In this document: positions 40,037 to 50,321 of the stretch, piece by piece
Position numbering within the stretch: position 1 is the first letter of the stretch
How the letters are laid out: each line of letters starts with the position of its first letter
From: Psychrobacter sp. WY6
GTDB lineage: Bacteria; Pseudomonadota; Gammaproteobacteria; Pseudomonadales; Moraxellaceae
DNA length: 64,000 nt
Direction: 5' to 3'
Assembly (NCBI RefSeq): GCF_018448495.1
Contig: NZ_CP049902.1
Coordinates: 496,001-560,000, forward strand
The notes under the pieces: model-generated
Told to the model about the DNA's origin: nothing
Databases searched by the model: none
The model's input: the letters and a program-made list of their open reading frames with translations, nothing else
Program-made: the position numbers and the translations under genes

Positions 40037-41559
40037 ATGCTATTGGATATCTTTTTAACTGTTCATTTTATGCTACTGATACTGATCTCTTTGCGAGTGC
40101 TTGCGCGCCATGATCTGACCTCGCCCGCTCGGCTTGCTTGGCTCGTCATATTGTTCATTTTGCCTTATCTGGGGGTTGTAATTTATTGGATGTTTGGTGA
40201 GGTGCATCTAGGACGCGATTTTACGCGCAAACGTAAAGAAATCATCGATAAATTAAGCGCACATAGTCCTGAAGTACTTGGTGATGACATCGCTTTGTCG
40301 GAGGCTATCAAACCTGAATACCAAGCGGCCTTTGCCTACTCTGCCAATGCAACTGGCTATCATACAACGGTGGGCAATCACGCAGAGCTGATGGCAGATG
40401 CGGCTGAGACGCGCAAACGTATGATTGCCGACTTTGATGCAGCGACCGATCATATTCATGTGCTGTATTATATTTGGCTAATCGATGGTATGGGAATCGA
40501 TACTGCTCAAGCACTCATACGAGCGGCAAGGCGCGGCGTCATATGCCGAGCAATGGTTGACGGTATGGGCTCACGAAAAATGGTCGGCTCAAAGATATGG
40601 CAGGAAATGATAGAAGCTGGCGTACAAGTCAGTGTTGCCCTACCAATTAGTAATATTTTAAAGGTACTCATGTTTAGCCGGATTGACTTGCGAAATCACC
40701 GCAAGATTACGGTTATTGACGGCAAAATCGGCTACTGTGGCAGTCGCAACTGCGCCGATCCTGAGTTTCGTGTAAAGCCAAAATTTGCGCCGTGGGTAGA
40801 CATTATGCTGCGGGTCGAAGGACCAGTGGTGGCACAGAATCAGATGTTGTTTGCCAGTGATTGGCTGACTGAAAATCCTGATACGCCGCTTGACAGCTTT
40901 CCTTATTTTATTGACCCACAACTAAAGCAACAAAAATCCCCACAGCCAGAAACTGATGAGCCTTTACCAATAACATCACCGCCACCTTTACCAGTCACAT
41001 TGCCGCCAAAAGGCTTTGCTGCACAGGTTTTTTCTGATGGTCCTACCCAACGACGCAGCACCACGCCGCAATTTTTAGGTGTCTTAATTGGTCAGGCAAA
41101 GCGAACCCTGATCATCTCAACGCCTTATTTTGTGCCTGATTATTCGCTCGTCAGCATTTTGTGTGCGACCGCTTATCGCGGTGTACAAGTAACCATGATT
41201 TTCCCAAAGAATAACGACTCAATAGTCGTGGCTGCTACCAGCCACAGTTATTACTGGCAGCTGCTTGAAGCGGGGGTCAATATTTACGAATAAAACCCGG
41301 TCTATTACACGCAAAAACCTTGACCATCGATGGCGAAATCAGTCTGATTGGCTCGACCAATTTAGACTTGCGTAGCTTTGATTTGAACTATGAAAACAAC
41401 ATTGTGTTTAGCGATAAAACGCTCACAGCGGCCATCATTGAGCGACAATACCAGTATATCGCTGATTCTGAAGAAGTCACTCGTGAGCAAGTTGAAAACT
41501 GGCCGTTATCTTATAAAATCTGGAATAACATTGTCGCCACGATGGGACCTGTTTTGTAA
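40037..41559 (+). CDS. cls: Cardiolipin synthase (phospholipase D family), one frame shift
   Basis: Condenses phosphatidylglycerol to cardiolipin at the inner membrane. The start at 40037 has GGAG six bases upstream; earlier ATGs at 40022 and 40025 are less likely. Two N-terminal membrane helices (LTVHFMLLILISLRVLA; ARLAWLVILFILPYLGVVIY) are followed by two HKD boxes: NHRKITVIDGKIGYCGSRN (about residue 222) and HAKTLTIDGEISLIGSTN near the end. One base is missing at about 41291, so the first frame stops just before the second box. A proline-rich insert (ETDEPLPITSPPPLPVTLPP) lies at about residue 308. Total about 507 residues. Confidence 0.88.
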
Positions 41560-41569
41560 CCCATTATTA

Positions 41570-41626
41570 GGGCGTGTCCTCAATTCAATTGATCATATCT
41601 AAACGGGCTAAAAATGAGATAAATGT
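41570..41626 (+). repeat. Solo end of the MITE-like element
   Basis: Begins GGGCGTGTCCTCAATT after a TA, directly downstream of cls, and matches the left end of the full element at 45470 for about 55 bases (including the ACTAAAAATG-like stretch). No second end is present before the next gene. Confidence 0.6.
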
Positions 41627-41657
41627 CATGAAAAAATACTAATGACCTTAAGCCATT

Positions 41658-42626
41658 CTATTCAGCTGTCTTCTGCAAAATATAGATGACAAACTTAGCT
41701 TGTGTCGTAAAGGGTTCTGTTTCGACCGCTGCTAGTAGCGCCTGTCTTTTTTCATTAAGCGCGCGATAAGCATAAGGCGTCATGGTCATCAAATCAGCCA
41801 AATCAGCGGCTGACAACGTCATCTCGGTACTGACATGCTCCGTACCCATTAGCGTGAAATATGGAGCCAATTCATGCAAAAACTTATCCGAATCATGCTC
41901 CCGGACGTTGTCAAATAACGCTTCGCGCATCGTCGCTAGATGCCCGATATCTGGCTTGGCAATGATTAAATAACCGTCTGCAGTCAATACCTCATTGAAC
42001 GCGTCTGGCAAGATAGGGCTAAAGATACTGCTAATGCCCTTTATGCTATGCGCGCGTAACGGCAAATGGGCAGCGCTGGTAACAAGCGGATAGATGACTG
42101 CCGACTTGGCTGTCGCATTAGTAACACTGTCTTTAACTTGCTGATACCAAAGACGCCCCGCCGCTTTGCTTGTTTTCGCAAGCTCTACCACAGCCGGTTT
42201 ACTGATATCTGCGGCGATGAGAGTATCCATGCCTGTCTGTGCCATTGCCTGCGTGTAATATCCTTCACCGCAGCCAATATCCAACCAATTGATTGCCTTG
42301 CTATCCTTTGTAGTTATCGGCTCAATTGCTGAATCAGCGACCGACTCATTTTTCGCCAACAATTCCCTCATTTTTTGGCAAATAAGCGTCTGCAATGGCT
42401 GATAATGTCCAGCGTTTAAAAACCGTTTGCGCGCATCAATTGATTGCTGGCTATCGCCCGGTGCTTTGGATTTTTTTTGTTGCACGGGCAATAAATTAAC
42501 ATAACCCTGACGTGCCACATCAAATGGATGAGCGGTTTGTTTTGGGTGCAAGCTGCCATCGCAGCGCCACGTATCTGCGGCAGGCTGCATGGGTGATTGG
42601 CAAAGGGGACAAATAAATAAGCTCAC
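41658..42626 (-). CDS. rlmA: 23S rRNA (guanine-N1)-methyltransferase, RlmA family
   Basis: About 322 residues, intact. Opens SLFICPLCQSPM with a zinc site completed by the following C and H; then ARQGYVNLLPVQQKKSKAPG and RFLNAGHYQPLQ, both hallmarks of RlmA. The SAM site is WLDIGCGEGYYTQAM (about 115-129). I choose the GTG at 42626 because E. coli RlmA starts just before its CPLC box; a TTG at 42668 is also in frame. Modifies a guanine in helix 35 of 23S rRNA. Converges on cls. Confidence 0.85.
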   Translation of the reverse strand: MSLFICPLCQSPMQPAADTWRCDGSLHPKQTAHPFDVARQGYVNLLPVQQKKSKAPGDSQQSIDARKRFLNAGHYQPLQTLICQKMRELLAKNESVADSAIEPITTKDSKAINWLDIGCGEGYYTQAMAQTGMDTLIAADISKPAVVELAKTSKAAGRLWYQQVKDSVTNATAKSAVIYPLVTSAAHLPLRAHSIKGISSIFSPILPDAFNEVLTADGYLIIAKPDIGHLATMREALFDNVREHDSDKFLHELAPYFTLMGTEHVSTEMTLSAADLADLMTMTPYAYRALNEKRQALLAAVETEPFTTQAKFVIYILQKTAE

Positions 42627-42765
42627 AAGTATCTCAACGTCATCGCAATATGGCTGCCATTTTAACAAAATTCAGGCTTACTGCGTGATAAAAGGCGCGA
42701 TAAACAATGCAGGAAAGAAAATGTAGAAAACAAACTATTCGCAACCAAACTATCAGCAACCAAAA

Positions 42766-42799
42766 AAAAGGCCACCTCAACTAAAGTGAGATGGCTTTT
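42766..42799 (-). terminator. Terminator of the division/cell-wall cluster
   Basis: GCCACCTCA and TGAG(A)TGGC form a hairpin with A and T runs on either side, 44 bases past the end of mraY on the minus strand. Confidence 0.8.
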
Positions 42800-42842
42800 G
42801 CGAACATGATATTCATATTAATGTTCGAGCGATATGGCTGTG

Positions 42843-43957
42843 CTAACGCAGTTTTAAGGTCATGAGCCCAAGGATGACGAGAATAATGGCAATAATCCAA
42901 AACCTTGCCACCACTTGCGTCTCTTTCCAGCCAATTTCTTCAAAGTGATGATGCAATGGTGCCATCCGAAAGACCCGCTTTTTACGCAGCTTATACGAGC
43001 CAACCTGTAACATGACCGATAACGCTTCGGCGACAAATAGACCACCCATAATTGCAAAAGCAATCTCTTGACGGGTCATAACGGCAATCGTACCGAGCAT
43101 CGCCCCGAGAGCAAGCGCCCCCACATCGCCCATAAATACTTGGGCTGGATGGGCGTTGAACCATAAAAAACCAAGCCCTGCACCAATCATCGAACCACAG
43201 ACAATGAGAACCTCGGAGTTATAGGCAATATAAGGCACATGTAAGTAGTCAGCAAAGCGTACATCACCTGATACATAAGCCATCGCGCCCAAACCCGCCG
43301 CAACCAAGACCACGGGCAAAATAGCTAAACCATCCAAGCCATCGGTTAAGTTGACGGCGTTAGAAGCCCCATTAATCACAAAGTAGGTAAAGATAATAAA
43401 GCCAATACCAAATGGTACTGCCGAAAAAGGAATCATCCAATCTTTAAAAATCGGTAGCAGCAAATCCTGCATCTCACGCGTGGTCGCGATATCTGGCTGC
43501 AAGGTGGCGATATAATACAAAGACACACCGAACAAAGCACCCATAGAGAGCCAAAAAATTTCTTGCGAGCAATTAAGCCTTTGGGATCTTTATACTTAAT
43601 TTTTAGCCAATCATCTGCCCAGCCGACCGCGCCAAAGATAATCATGACAATGAGCAAAATCCAAACGTACGGATTATTCAAACGCGCCCATAGTAAGGTG
43701 GACACGCCAATCGCACTTAAAATCAGCACCCCACCCATGGTCGGCGTACCAGTTTTCGCCAAATGCGATTGCGGACCATCATTGCGAATCGCTTGACCAT
43801 ATTTCAGTGCACGCAGACGTCGAATGACAGGGCCACCAAAAAACATGCTAAATGCGAGGGCGGTAATGACCGCGAGTAACGCTCGCAGCGTCAACGAAGA
43901 CACCGCAGAAAACGGCGTGTAATACTGGCCAAGCCAGCCAAACAACCAAACTAACAC
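42843..43957 (-). CDS. mraY: Phospho-N-acetylmuramoyl-pentapeptide transferase MraY (one frame shift)
   Basis: Makes lipid I in the inner membrane. From ATG 43957: [13 protein letters not shown] (about 68-80), [16 protein letters not shown] (catalytic Asp pair) and ARKKFF. Then one T is missing from the T-run at 43553-43559, and the second frame carries [24 protein letters not shown] and APLHHHFE, all MraY signatures, to 42843. About 372 residues with ten membrane helices. This enzyme is essential and single-copy, so the shift is best read as a sequence error. Last gene of the cluster; its start lies four bases from the murF stop. Confidence 0.93.
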
Positions 43958-43960
43958 CGC

Positions 43961-45414
43961 CTACTCCTCGATTAGCGCATTGATAAGGGTTTCCATTTGC
44001 ATGGAACGAGAACCTTTAAACAGCACCGTACAAGGCTGCGCCTGCTGCGCTTGCAAATACGGCTTCAAATACGCCAATAAACTGTCTTTATCAGTAAACG
44101 CATGGGCATTGATGCCAGAAACCTCTTGTGCACCCGCCACGGTAAAAGGCGCGTATTCACCAACACACAGCACATTGATGCCCGTTGTTGCAATGGTACG
44201 ACCCAAGCTTTGATGCTCGCTAACCGCCGCCTCTCCCAGTTCTGCAATATCGCCCAGCACCATGACTTGCGTGCCCGTTTGCGCCGCTAGTACTTTTGCT
44301 GCCGCTCGCACCGAATGCGGATTGGCATTATATCATCAATCAAGCGATGCATACCCAGTAATTGACTGTTCAAGCGCCCTTTAGCAGGACGCGCATTTTC
44401 AAGCCCGACGACGATATCACTAACATCGATATTTAGTGCATGGGCACAAGCAGCAGCGGCTAAAGCATTATTGACATTGTGCTCGCCCGCTAGTGGCAAG
44501 TTGATATCATGGACTTGATTGCCGATATGCAACTTAAATTCACTGCGCTCAGGCTCGACATCTAAATGGCTGGCACTGACATCAGTATTACCAAAGCCAA
44601 TCACGTGTGACGTATATTTTTCAGCGATACGGCGTAATTGATTGGTAAAATCATCTTTATCAGGAACGATCGCAAATTGGCTGTCATTCAAGGTATGGTA
44701 AATCTCAGCCTTGGTTTGGCAAATCCCTTCACGGCTACCAAACTCACCCAAATGCGCCGTACCAATGTTTAAAATACACGCGACATCTGGCTTTACAATC
44801 TCGGTAGTATAAGCAATTTCGCCAATATGGTTTGCGCCAAGCTCTAGAATGGCATAACGATGGTGGTCGGATAATTCGAGCAACATCATCGGCACACCCA
44901 AGTCATTATTTAGGTTACCACGGGTAATCAATGTCGGTGCTAGTCTGCCAAAGATACTACCCAGCATCTCTTTACAGGTGGTCTTGCCGCTAGAGCCAGT
45001 AATAGCAATGACGGTTAAATTTTGATGCTGTTGACGACGATACGCAGCCAATTGTCCTAGCGCCAAACGGGTATCGCTCACCACTAACTGCGGAATGCTA
45101 TTTGCATCAGCCGTAGCAATAGGGCGAGCGACGATAGCCGCAACCGCACCTTGCGCGATGGCAGTATCGATATAATCGTGACCATCAAAATTATCACCCG
45201 TTAACGCTAAAAATATATCACCAGGTTTTATCGTACGGGTATCGGTGGCGATACGAGTGCTCATGACATCATTTACTGAAGTGTTTTCTGAGTCGGATTG
45301 CCCCTCACTCAGCTGCCAATGCCCATTGAGTGCTGCGGTTGCCGCGAGCAGATTGTCTGCTTGCCAAACATACAGCCCTTGCGACTGAATGCTGTTATCG
45401 TTGTCGGCTGTCAT
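43961..45414 (-). CDS. murF: UDP-MurNAc-tripeptide:D-Ala-D-Ala ligase MurF (one frame shift)
   Basis: Adds D-Ala-D-Ala to the UDP-MurNAc tripeptide in the cytoplasm. From ATG 45414: DTRTIKPGDIFLALTGDNFD, the ATP loop VIAITGSSGKTTCKEML (about 134-150), NLNNDLGVPMMLLEL, ELGANHIGEI and LPLAGEHNVNNALAA. The frame breaks at about 44330, where the conserved DDTYNANP segment appears as DD then a shifted NANPHS; four bases seem to be missing. The rest (VRAAAKVLAAQ; MVLGDIAELG; FKGSRSMQME) runs to 43961. Essential in most bacteria, so an assembly fault is more likely than a real loss. A MITE-like element sits between this gene and murE. Confidence 0.92.
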
Positions 45415-45469
45415 AATGATTACCTTATATATATGATGACTACTTATTTATTTTTATAGTTAACGACTA

Positions 45470-45637
45470 GGGCGTGTCTTCAATTTAATCGATTATTATA
45501 TAAATGGACTAAAAATGGCTAAATTTTGCCAAACATCGTCAACTAGCTTATTAATATCTCGATATTATTTGCGCTACTTTCCTTGTTTGACGGTAATTTA
45601 TCTCATTTTTATTACCATTTTAAATGAGGACACGCCC
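45470..45637. mobile_element. 168-bp MITE-like element between murE and murF
   Basis: Begins GGGCGTGTCTTCAATTT and ends with the near-inverse AAATGAGGACACGCCC, flanked on both sides by TA (45468-45469 and 45638-45639), consistent with a TA target duplication. No ORF inside. The end sequence also occurs alone at 41570. It splits what is normally a tight murE-murF junction, leaving 282 bases. Confidence 0.75.
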
Positions 45638-45696
45638 TAATACTTTTTAGATAGCATGAAAAACTGACTGTAAGCGCCATTATTTACATATAAATG

Positions 45697-47412
45697 CTAT
45701 AAACGCCCTGCTTGTTTTAAGGCGTTTTGCAAAATAACACTGTCGTCAAAATCATAACGAACATGGTTAATTTCTTGATAGGTCTCATGACCTTTGCCAG
45801 CGATAACGACCATATCATCAGGTGCTGCTTTATTAACTGCATATTCAATGGCGGTTTGGCGCGCAGGCTCAATATAGGTACGCTGATATTGCTCACTCGT
45901 CATGCCTGCTTGCATATCTTGCAATATTGCATTGGGATCTTCGGTGCGTGGATTGTCTGCCGTTAACACGACTTTATCCGCGCCTGCCAAGCCTGCTTGC
46001 GTCATCAAAGGACGTTTGCCCGCATCACGGTCGCCACCGCAGCCAAACACTGCCCACAGCTGACCCTTACAATGGGTCTTTAGGCTGGCAAGCACTTGGC
46101 TTAAGGCATCTGGCGTATGCGCATAATCAACGATAAAGCAACCATCATTAGACGGCACACGCTGCATACGTCCAACCGCACCTTGTAGCTGCGGCACCAC
46201 TGCGGCAATACGCTCAAGGCTAATGCCTAAAGCGACGGCAGCTGCCATTGCGGCAAGCAAATTGGCAACATTAAAGCGCCCCAATAATGGGCTGACGATA
46301 CCTAAATGATTAACTTCGCCATCGCCTAAATCAGTACGTAGGCTAATCTCAACACCTTGTAAGCTTGGTTTGATTTCAGCCGCAACAAAGGTCGCAGATT
46401 TTGATGATTCTAAACTATACGTCCAGACCGTTAAATCACTGGCATGTGCGGTGTCGAGCATAATCTGCGCAGAGTCATCATCGATATTAATGATAGCGTG
46501 TGTCAAATCTGGAAAATGCGCTTTATCAAACAGTCTAGCTTTTGCTGCTGCATACTCTGCCATATCGGCATGGTAGTCTAAGTGGTCACGGCTAAGATTG
46601 GTATAAATCGCCACCGACACTGGCATACCTTGTAAACGTTGCTGATCCAAACCATGTGAGCTGGCTTCCAATGCCAATAACTCAGCATTCTCTGTACCCA
46701 TTTGATATAAAAACTGCTGAACTGCTAAGGCATCACCCGTGGTATGGCTGGCTTGCACCAAAGCGCCAAGCCTACCATTCCCTGCCGTGCCCATAACTGC
46801 GCTGCTCATACCTGTCAGCTGCGTCAATTGCGCCACCAATTGACTGATAGTCGTTTTGCCATTGGTGCCCGTCACCGCTATGACAGTTGGCAAGGTCACG
46901 GGCTGCTGATACTGCAAACGTGCTTGAATGAGCGTCCCTAAAAAATCACGAATATTGGGCACGTATAAAACAGGGCAAGGCAGTGCTGCTAATTGCTGCT
47001 GCACTTTAGTAGCACTATCATTTGGTAAGGTGATATCGGCGTGATTTGATATGCTAATCGTGTTAAGTAAAGCCGTAGGATCTATTTCTGATAGGATAAA
47101 AGCCGCATGTTCAGCGGCTTGATAGAGGTAGTCACGGCTTTTTTGACAGTTTGGTATGTGGCTTTTTAATAACACAAACACATCGTTCGGCTCTAGCTGA
47201 CGAATGTCTAAACGAAACTGCAGGAATGGAATATCAAGAAACGAATTCATTGGTTTTGAATCCGCTCCAACCAATGTCGTCTGAGTCGATAGTTTTTGCA
47301 ATGCCTGCTCTGTACCTACACCATGCCTGCTATTGCTAATACTAGATTCAGTCAGCTGTTGCAAGGTGACTGGTGTGATGCTTGGCGACGAGGGTGACAG
47401 GGTCATTGGCAA
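45697..47412 (-). CDS. murE: UDP-MurNAc-L-Ala-D-Glu:meso-DAP ligase MurE
   Basis: 571 residues, intact; longer than the usual 490-500 because of an extended N-terminus (about 60 residues) and loop insertions. ATP site TVIAVTGTNGKTTISQL (about 179), TTGDALAVQQFLYQMG, ALEASSHGLDQQRL, TNLSRDHLDYHADM with the carbamoyl-lysine region KARLF, and DYAHTPDALSQVL. DNPRTEDP (about 500) is the meso-diaminopimelate recognition motif, so DAP-type peptidoglycan is expected. Follows ftsI by 65 bases. Confidence 0.94.
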   Translation of the reverse strand: MPMTLSPSSPSITPVTLQQLTESSISNSRHGVGTEQALQKLSTQTTLVGADSKPMNSFLDIPFLQFRLDIRQLEPNDVFVLLKSHIPNCQKSRDYLYQAAEHAAFILSEIDPTALLNTISISNHADITLPNDSATKVQQQLAALPCPVLYVPNIRDFLGTLIQARLQYQQPVTLPTVIAVTGTNGKTTISQLVAQLTQLTGMSSAVMGTAGNGRLGALVQASHTTGDALAVQQFLYQMGTENAELLALEASSHGLDQQRLQGMPVSVAIYTNLSRDHLDYHADMAEYAAAKARLFDKAHFPDLTHAIINIDDDSAQIMLDTAHASDLTVWTYSLESSKSATFVAAEIKPSLQGVEISLRTDLGDGEVNHLGIVSPLLGRFNVANLLAAMAAAVALGISLERIAAVVPQLQGAVGRMQRVPSNDGCFIVDYAHTPDALSQVLASLKTHCKGQLWAVFGCGGDRDAGKRPLMTQAGLAGADKVVLTADNPRTEDPNAILQDMQAGMTSEQYQRTYIEPARQTAIEYAVNKAAPDDMVVIAGKGHETYQEINHVRYDFDDSVILQNALKQAGRL

Positions 47413-47477
47413 ATCCTATACGGTTAAAACACATCAAATAGTTAAAAACTGAACATTAAAAAAACTTACGTTTAAGC

Positions 47478-49586
47478 CTATAGATCTTCCGTTTTTAACG
47501 GCTTATCTAAGGGTACATTGTATAAACGCAGCGCCTCTTTCATGACATTATGAAAGACTGGCGCGACTGTTAAACCAGCATAAATCTGACCACGCGGGTC
47601 TTCGATGAGCATCACGCCGACCAGCCTAGGGTTGGATGCTGGCGCCATACCCGCAAAAACGTTGCGGTATTGGTCAGTATAGTAGCCACCTTTTGGATTG
47701 ATACGGCGCGACGTTCCTGTTTTACCAGCGACGCGATAACCGTCAATCGCAGCACCTTTAGCAGTACCACCCGGTTCGGTAACACTTTCCATCATTTGTA
47801 CGATAGACATCGCTTGCTCGTGTGCCATGATACGCTTGCTTGGCTGCGGCTTGTCATCTTTAATGAGGGTCAATGGGTGCATGACGCCACCTGCCGCCAG
47901 CGCCGAATAAGCCTGCGCGACCTGAGCCAGTGTTACCTGTAGACCATAACCATAACTGACCGTTGCACGTCTTGATGTTTCTTTTTCTTTTGGTGTGACC
48001 ACCAGCCCACTACCTTCCCCTGGGAATTGTAGCGGTGTCTTTGAACCAAAACCAAATTGCTTTTGCATATTGGTAATGCCATCAGCTGGTAAAGACAAAG
48101 CAATCTTAGTCGAGGCAACGTTACTAGATTTCTGTAATAGCGTTGCCATCGTTATCCGCCCTAAATTATTATGGTCACGAATGGTATAACCACGGACACG
48201 GATAGAGCCAGGATTGGTATCGATTAAGGTAGTGGCGGTATATTTTCCTGAGTCTAAAGCCGCTGCAACGGTGAATGGCTTCATGACTGAACCGGGTTCA
48301 AAGACATCGAGCAGCGCACGGTTACGTTGGTTTTCACCAGTCATCTCATTCAGGTTATTAGAATTAAAAGATGGCCATGTTGACAAGGCAAGCACTTCAC
48401 CCGTTTGCACATCAACAATCATGCCTGTTGACCAGCGCGCTTTTTGCAAACGCCCTGCTTTCTCTAGTTCTTTATAAAGCAAATACTGCAAGCGCGAATC
48501 AATGGTCAACGCCACATCTTTACCTGGTATTTCTGGTTCAATCTGTTTAATTTCTTTTAAACTGTTTTGTTTGGCGTCTTTTAGCACCAACACTTTGCCA
48601 TCATCACCTGCCAGCTCAGTCTCATATTGGCGTTCGATACCAGCACGACCTTCGTAACCACCTTCAGGATCGCTGACATTTTGACCCATAAAACCCAATA
48701 GCTGCGAGTTTGGTTGTGGCTGCGGGTAATAACGTTGGAAAAAGTTTTTTTCATAGACGCCAGGAAAATCAAGGGTGCTGACACTTTGGGCAATCTCAGG
48801 CGTTACTTTATTCAGTAGCGGCAAATAGTGCGAGCCTGCACCCGATGGCAGCGCTGCTTTAACTGCTGCTTCATCGGTTACATCAATACTATCGTCGATA
48901 GCAGTAACTTTTTTCAGCTCAGTGACCGAAATATTCGCAGCAGCTGCAAGCGTGGTCAGATCCATATTATCCAAACGCTTTTGCATACGCGCAACGAGCT
49001 GTGGACTCTCAGGATTGGTGATAATAATACGCTTAAGCTCATAATATTCGCGCGCGTAATCATGCGGACTAAAAGAGACCGTCGCCAGTGGTGCACTGAC
49101 TGCAAGTGGCAAATTATTGCGATCGGTAATCATACCTCGATAGGATTTTTGCGTGCGCACGCTAGTGATGAGCTCATCACCTTTGTCTTGATAAAACTGG
49201 GCATTGGCAACTTGTAAATAATAAGCACGGGCTATCAGCAAACCCAAGACAACCAATGCAATGACCCAAATAGTACGGAAACGGTTTTTGTCTTGCTCAA
49301 AACCGCCGCGAGAGGAAGCGCCAGACGCTTTACCCAAAAACCCTCTTTTATTTTTCAGGTTTTTGACACTGGTATAAGCGCCTTGCTCTTCACTTTTTTT
49401 CAATCGATCAAACAATTTAGCCTTACGGTTGCCAGAGGATTTTTTTTCAGCCGTACTGCCTGTTTGTCCCGATTTGGCTGCACTGGCAGGACGTAAGGGC
49501 TTAGTGACCTTACCGCTAGTTGGCTTTTTATTCGCATTTTTCGCGGTCGTTTTACCGCTATTGGCATTAGGTTTTTTATCACTCAT
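47478..49586 (-). CDS. ftsI: Penicillin-binding protein 3 (FtsI), septal transpeptidase
   Basis: 702 residues, intact, against about 590-610 in relatives. The surplus is an N-terminal lysine/serine/alanine-rich cytoplasmic stretch of about 105 residues ahead of the single membrane helix (IWVIALVVLGLLIARAYYLQ). The transpeptidase motifs are EPGSVMKPF (SxxK, about 431), KSSNVAS (SxN) and AGKTGTSR (KTG). The pedestal region with DRNNLPLAVSAPLATV is present. Start ATG 49586 overlaps the ftsL stop (ATGA). Works with FtsW/FtsL in septal wall synthesis and is a beta-lactam target. Confidence 0.94.
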   Translation of the reverse strand: MSDKKPNANSGKTTAKNANKKPTSGKVTKPLRPASAAKSGQTGSTAEKKSSGNRKAKLFDRLKKSEEQGAYTSVKNLKNKRGFLGKASGASSRGGFEQDKNRFRTIWVIALVVLGLLIARAYYLQVANAQFYQDKGDELITSVRTQKSYRGMITDRNNLPLAVSAPLATVSFSPHDYAREYYELKRIIITNPESPQLVARMQKRLDNMDLTTLAAAANISVTELKKVTAIDDSIDVTDEAAVKAALPSGAGSHYLPLLNKVTPEIAQSVSTLDFPGVYEKNFFQRYYPQPQPNSQLLGFMGQNVSDPEGGYEGRAGIERQYETELAGDDGKVLVLKDAKQNSLKEIKQIEPEIPGKDVALTIDSRLQYLLYKELEKAGRLQKARWSTGMIVDVQTGEVLALSTWPSFNSNNLNEMTGENQRNRALLDVFEPGSVMKPFTVAAALDSGKYTATTLIDTNPGSIRVRGYTIRDHNNLGRITMATLLQKSSNVASTKIALSLPADGITNMQKQFGFGSKTPLQFPGEGSGLVVTPKEKETSRRATVSYGYGLQVTLAQVAQAYSALAAGGVMHPLTLIKDDKPQPSKRIMAHEQAMSIVQMMESVTEPGGTAKGAAIDGYRVAGKTGTSRRINPKGGYYTDQYRNVFAGMAPASNPRLVGVMLIEDPRGQIYAGLTVAPVFHNVMKEALRLYNVPLDKPLKTEDL

Positions 49587-50080
49587 TGTCCTGCCTCCGC
49601 TACCGTGGTATCGGTGATAGGAGCATCAGGCGATATATCCGTAGAAGCCCGTGGTTCGATAACGTCAGACTTATCCTCATCTGAGTCAGTATCGACGACT
49701 GGCACCTGTGCTGTGGCAACACCCGGCTGGATAATGAGCTTATCTTTTAGCGTCGGTGAAAACATACCCAGTTCAGCCACCGCACGGCTAGCAATTTGCG
49801 GCGTCGCACTAAAAGTCTGCTGTTCAATGAGCAAACGCTGATGTTCGACTTGCAGATTACGCTCTTGTTTTTTCATGTCTTGCAAGGTTTTATAATCCTG
49901 ATGATATTGCTGAACGCCTTCGGCTGTTTTGATACCGCTCCACACAATCGCCACTGCTAACAGCAATAGCACCACTACATAGATACTAACCACATTAAAT
50001 CGGCGTACAAATAGCTCGCCGATATCGGTGTTATGCGGCATTGCAGCACGACGGTTTGCAGGTTTGTCAGATATTGCCAT
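49583..50080 (-). CDS. ftsL: Cell division protein FtsL
   Basis: 165 residues. Short basic cytoplasmic N-terminus with RRFNVVSIYVVVLLLLAVAI as membrane helix (about 27-46), then a periplasmic coiled coil (DYKTLQDMKKQERNLQVEHQ, with LLIEQQTFSATPQIASRA). An acidic, low-complexity tail of about 45 residues (TDSDEDKSDVIEPRASTD) follows, longer than in E. coli FtsL (121 residues). Identity rests on position between rsmH and ftsI and on the topology. Partner of FtsB/FtsQ and activator of FtsWI. Confidence 0.88.
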   Translation of the reverse strand: MAISDKPANRRAAMPHNTDIGELFVRRFNVVSIYVVVLLLLAVAIVWSGIKTAEGVQQYHQDYKTLQDMKKQERNLQVEHQRLLIEQQTFSATPQIASRAVAELGMFSPTLKDKLIIQPGVATAQVPVVDTDSDEDKSDVIEPRASTDISPDAPITDTTVAEAGQ

Positions 50081-50321
50081 GACGCTCTCAAAAAGTGGAC
50101 TTCAAGTATGAAAATTGGCAACTGTTTTAGAGCGGTAAGACGCTTTGTACAGAACCATCAATAAAGTAAAACCAAACGAAAAAGGAACAGCCGAGCCTAG
50201 CAGATAATGTTTACAGATTTTTAACAGCCGCGTAAGTATTCAGACTTTCTATCCTACTAATTGCCAGCAACCAATCACCAGCAACGCAGCCAAACCCCTC
50301 TATAACATCACGCTACCTGTG

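Noticed and set aside
42843-45414. True pseudogenes of mraY and murF
   Set aside because: Both are essential and the shifts are of the same kind as those in IS copies that otherwise look identical; sequence error is the simpler reading.
44287-45414. A truncated MurF plus a separate ligase-like gene at 43961-44311
   Set aside because: The second frame is the standard C-terminal domain of MurF and continues directly from the first once the indel is bridged.
45470-45637. A full insertion sequence
   Set aside because: Only 168 bases with no ORF; its size and ends fit a MITE, not an IS.
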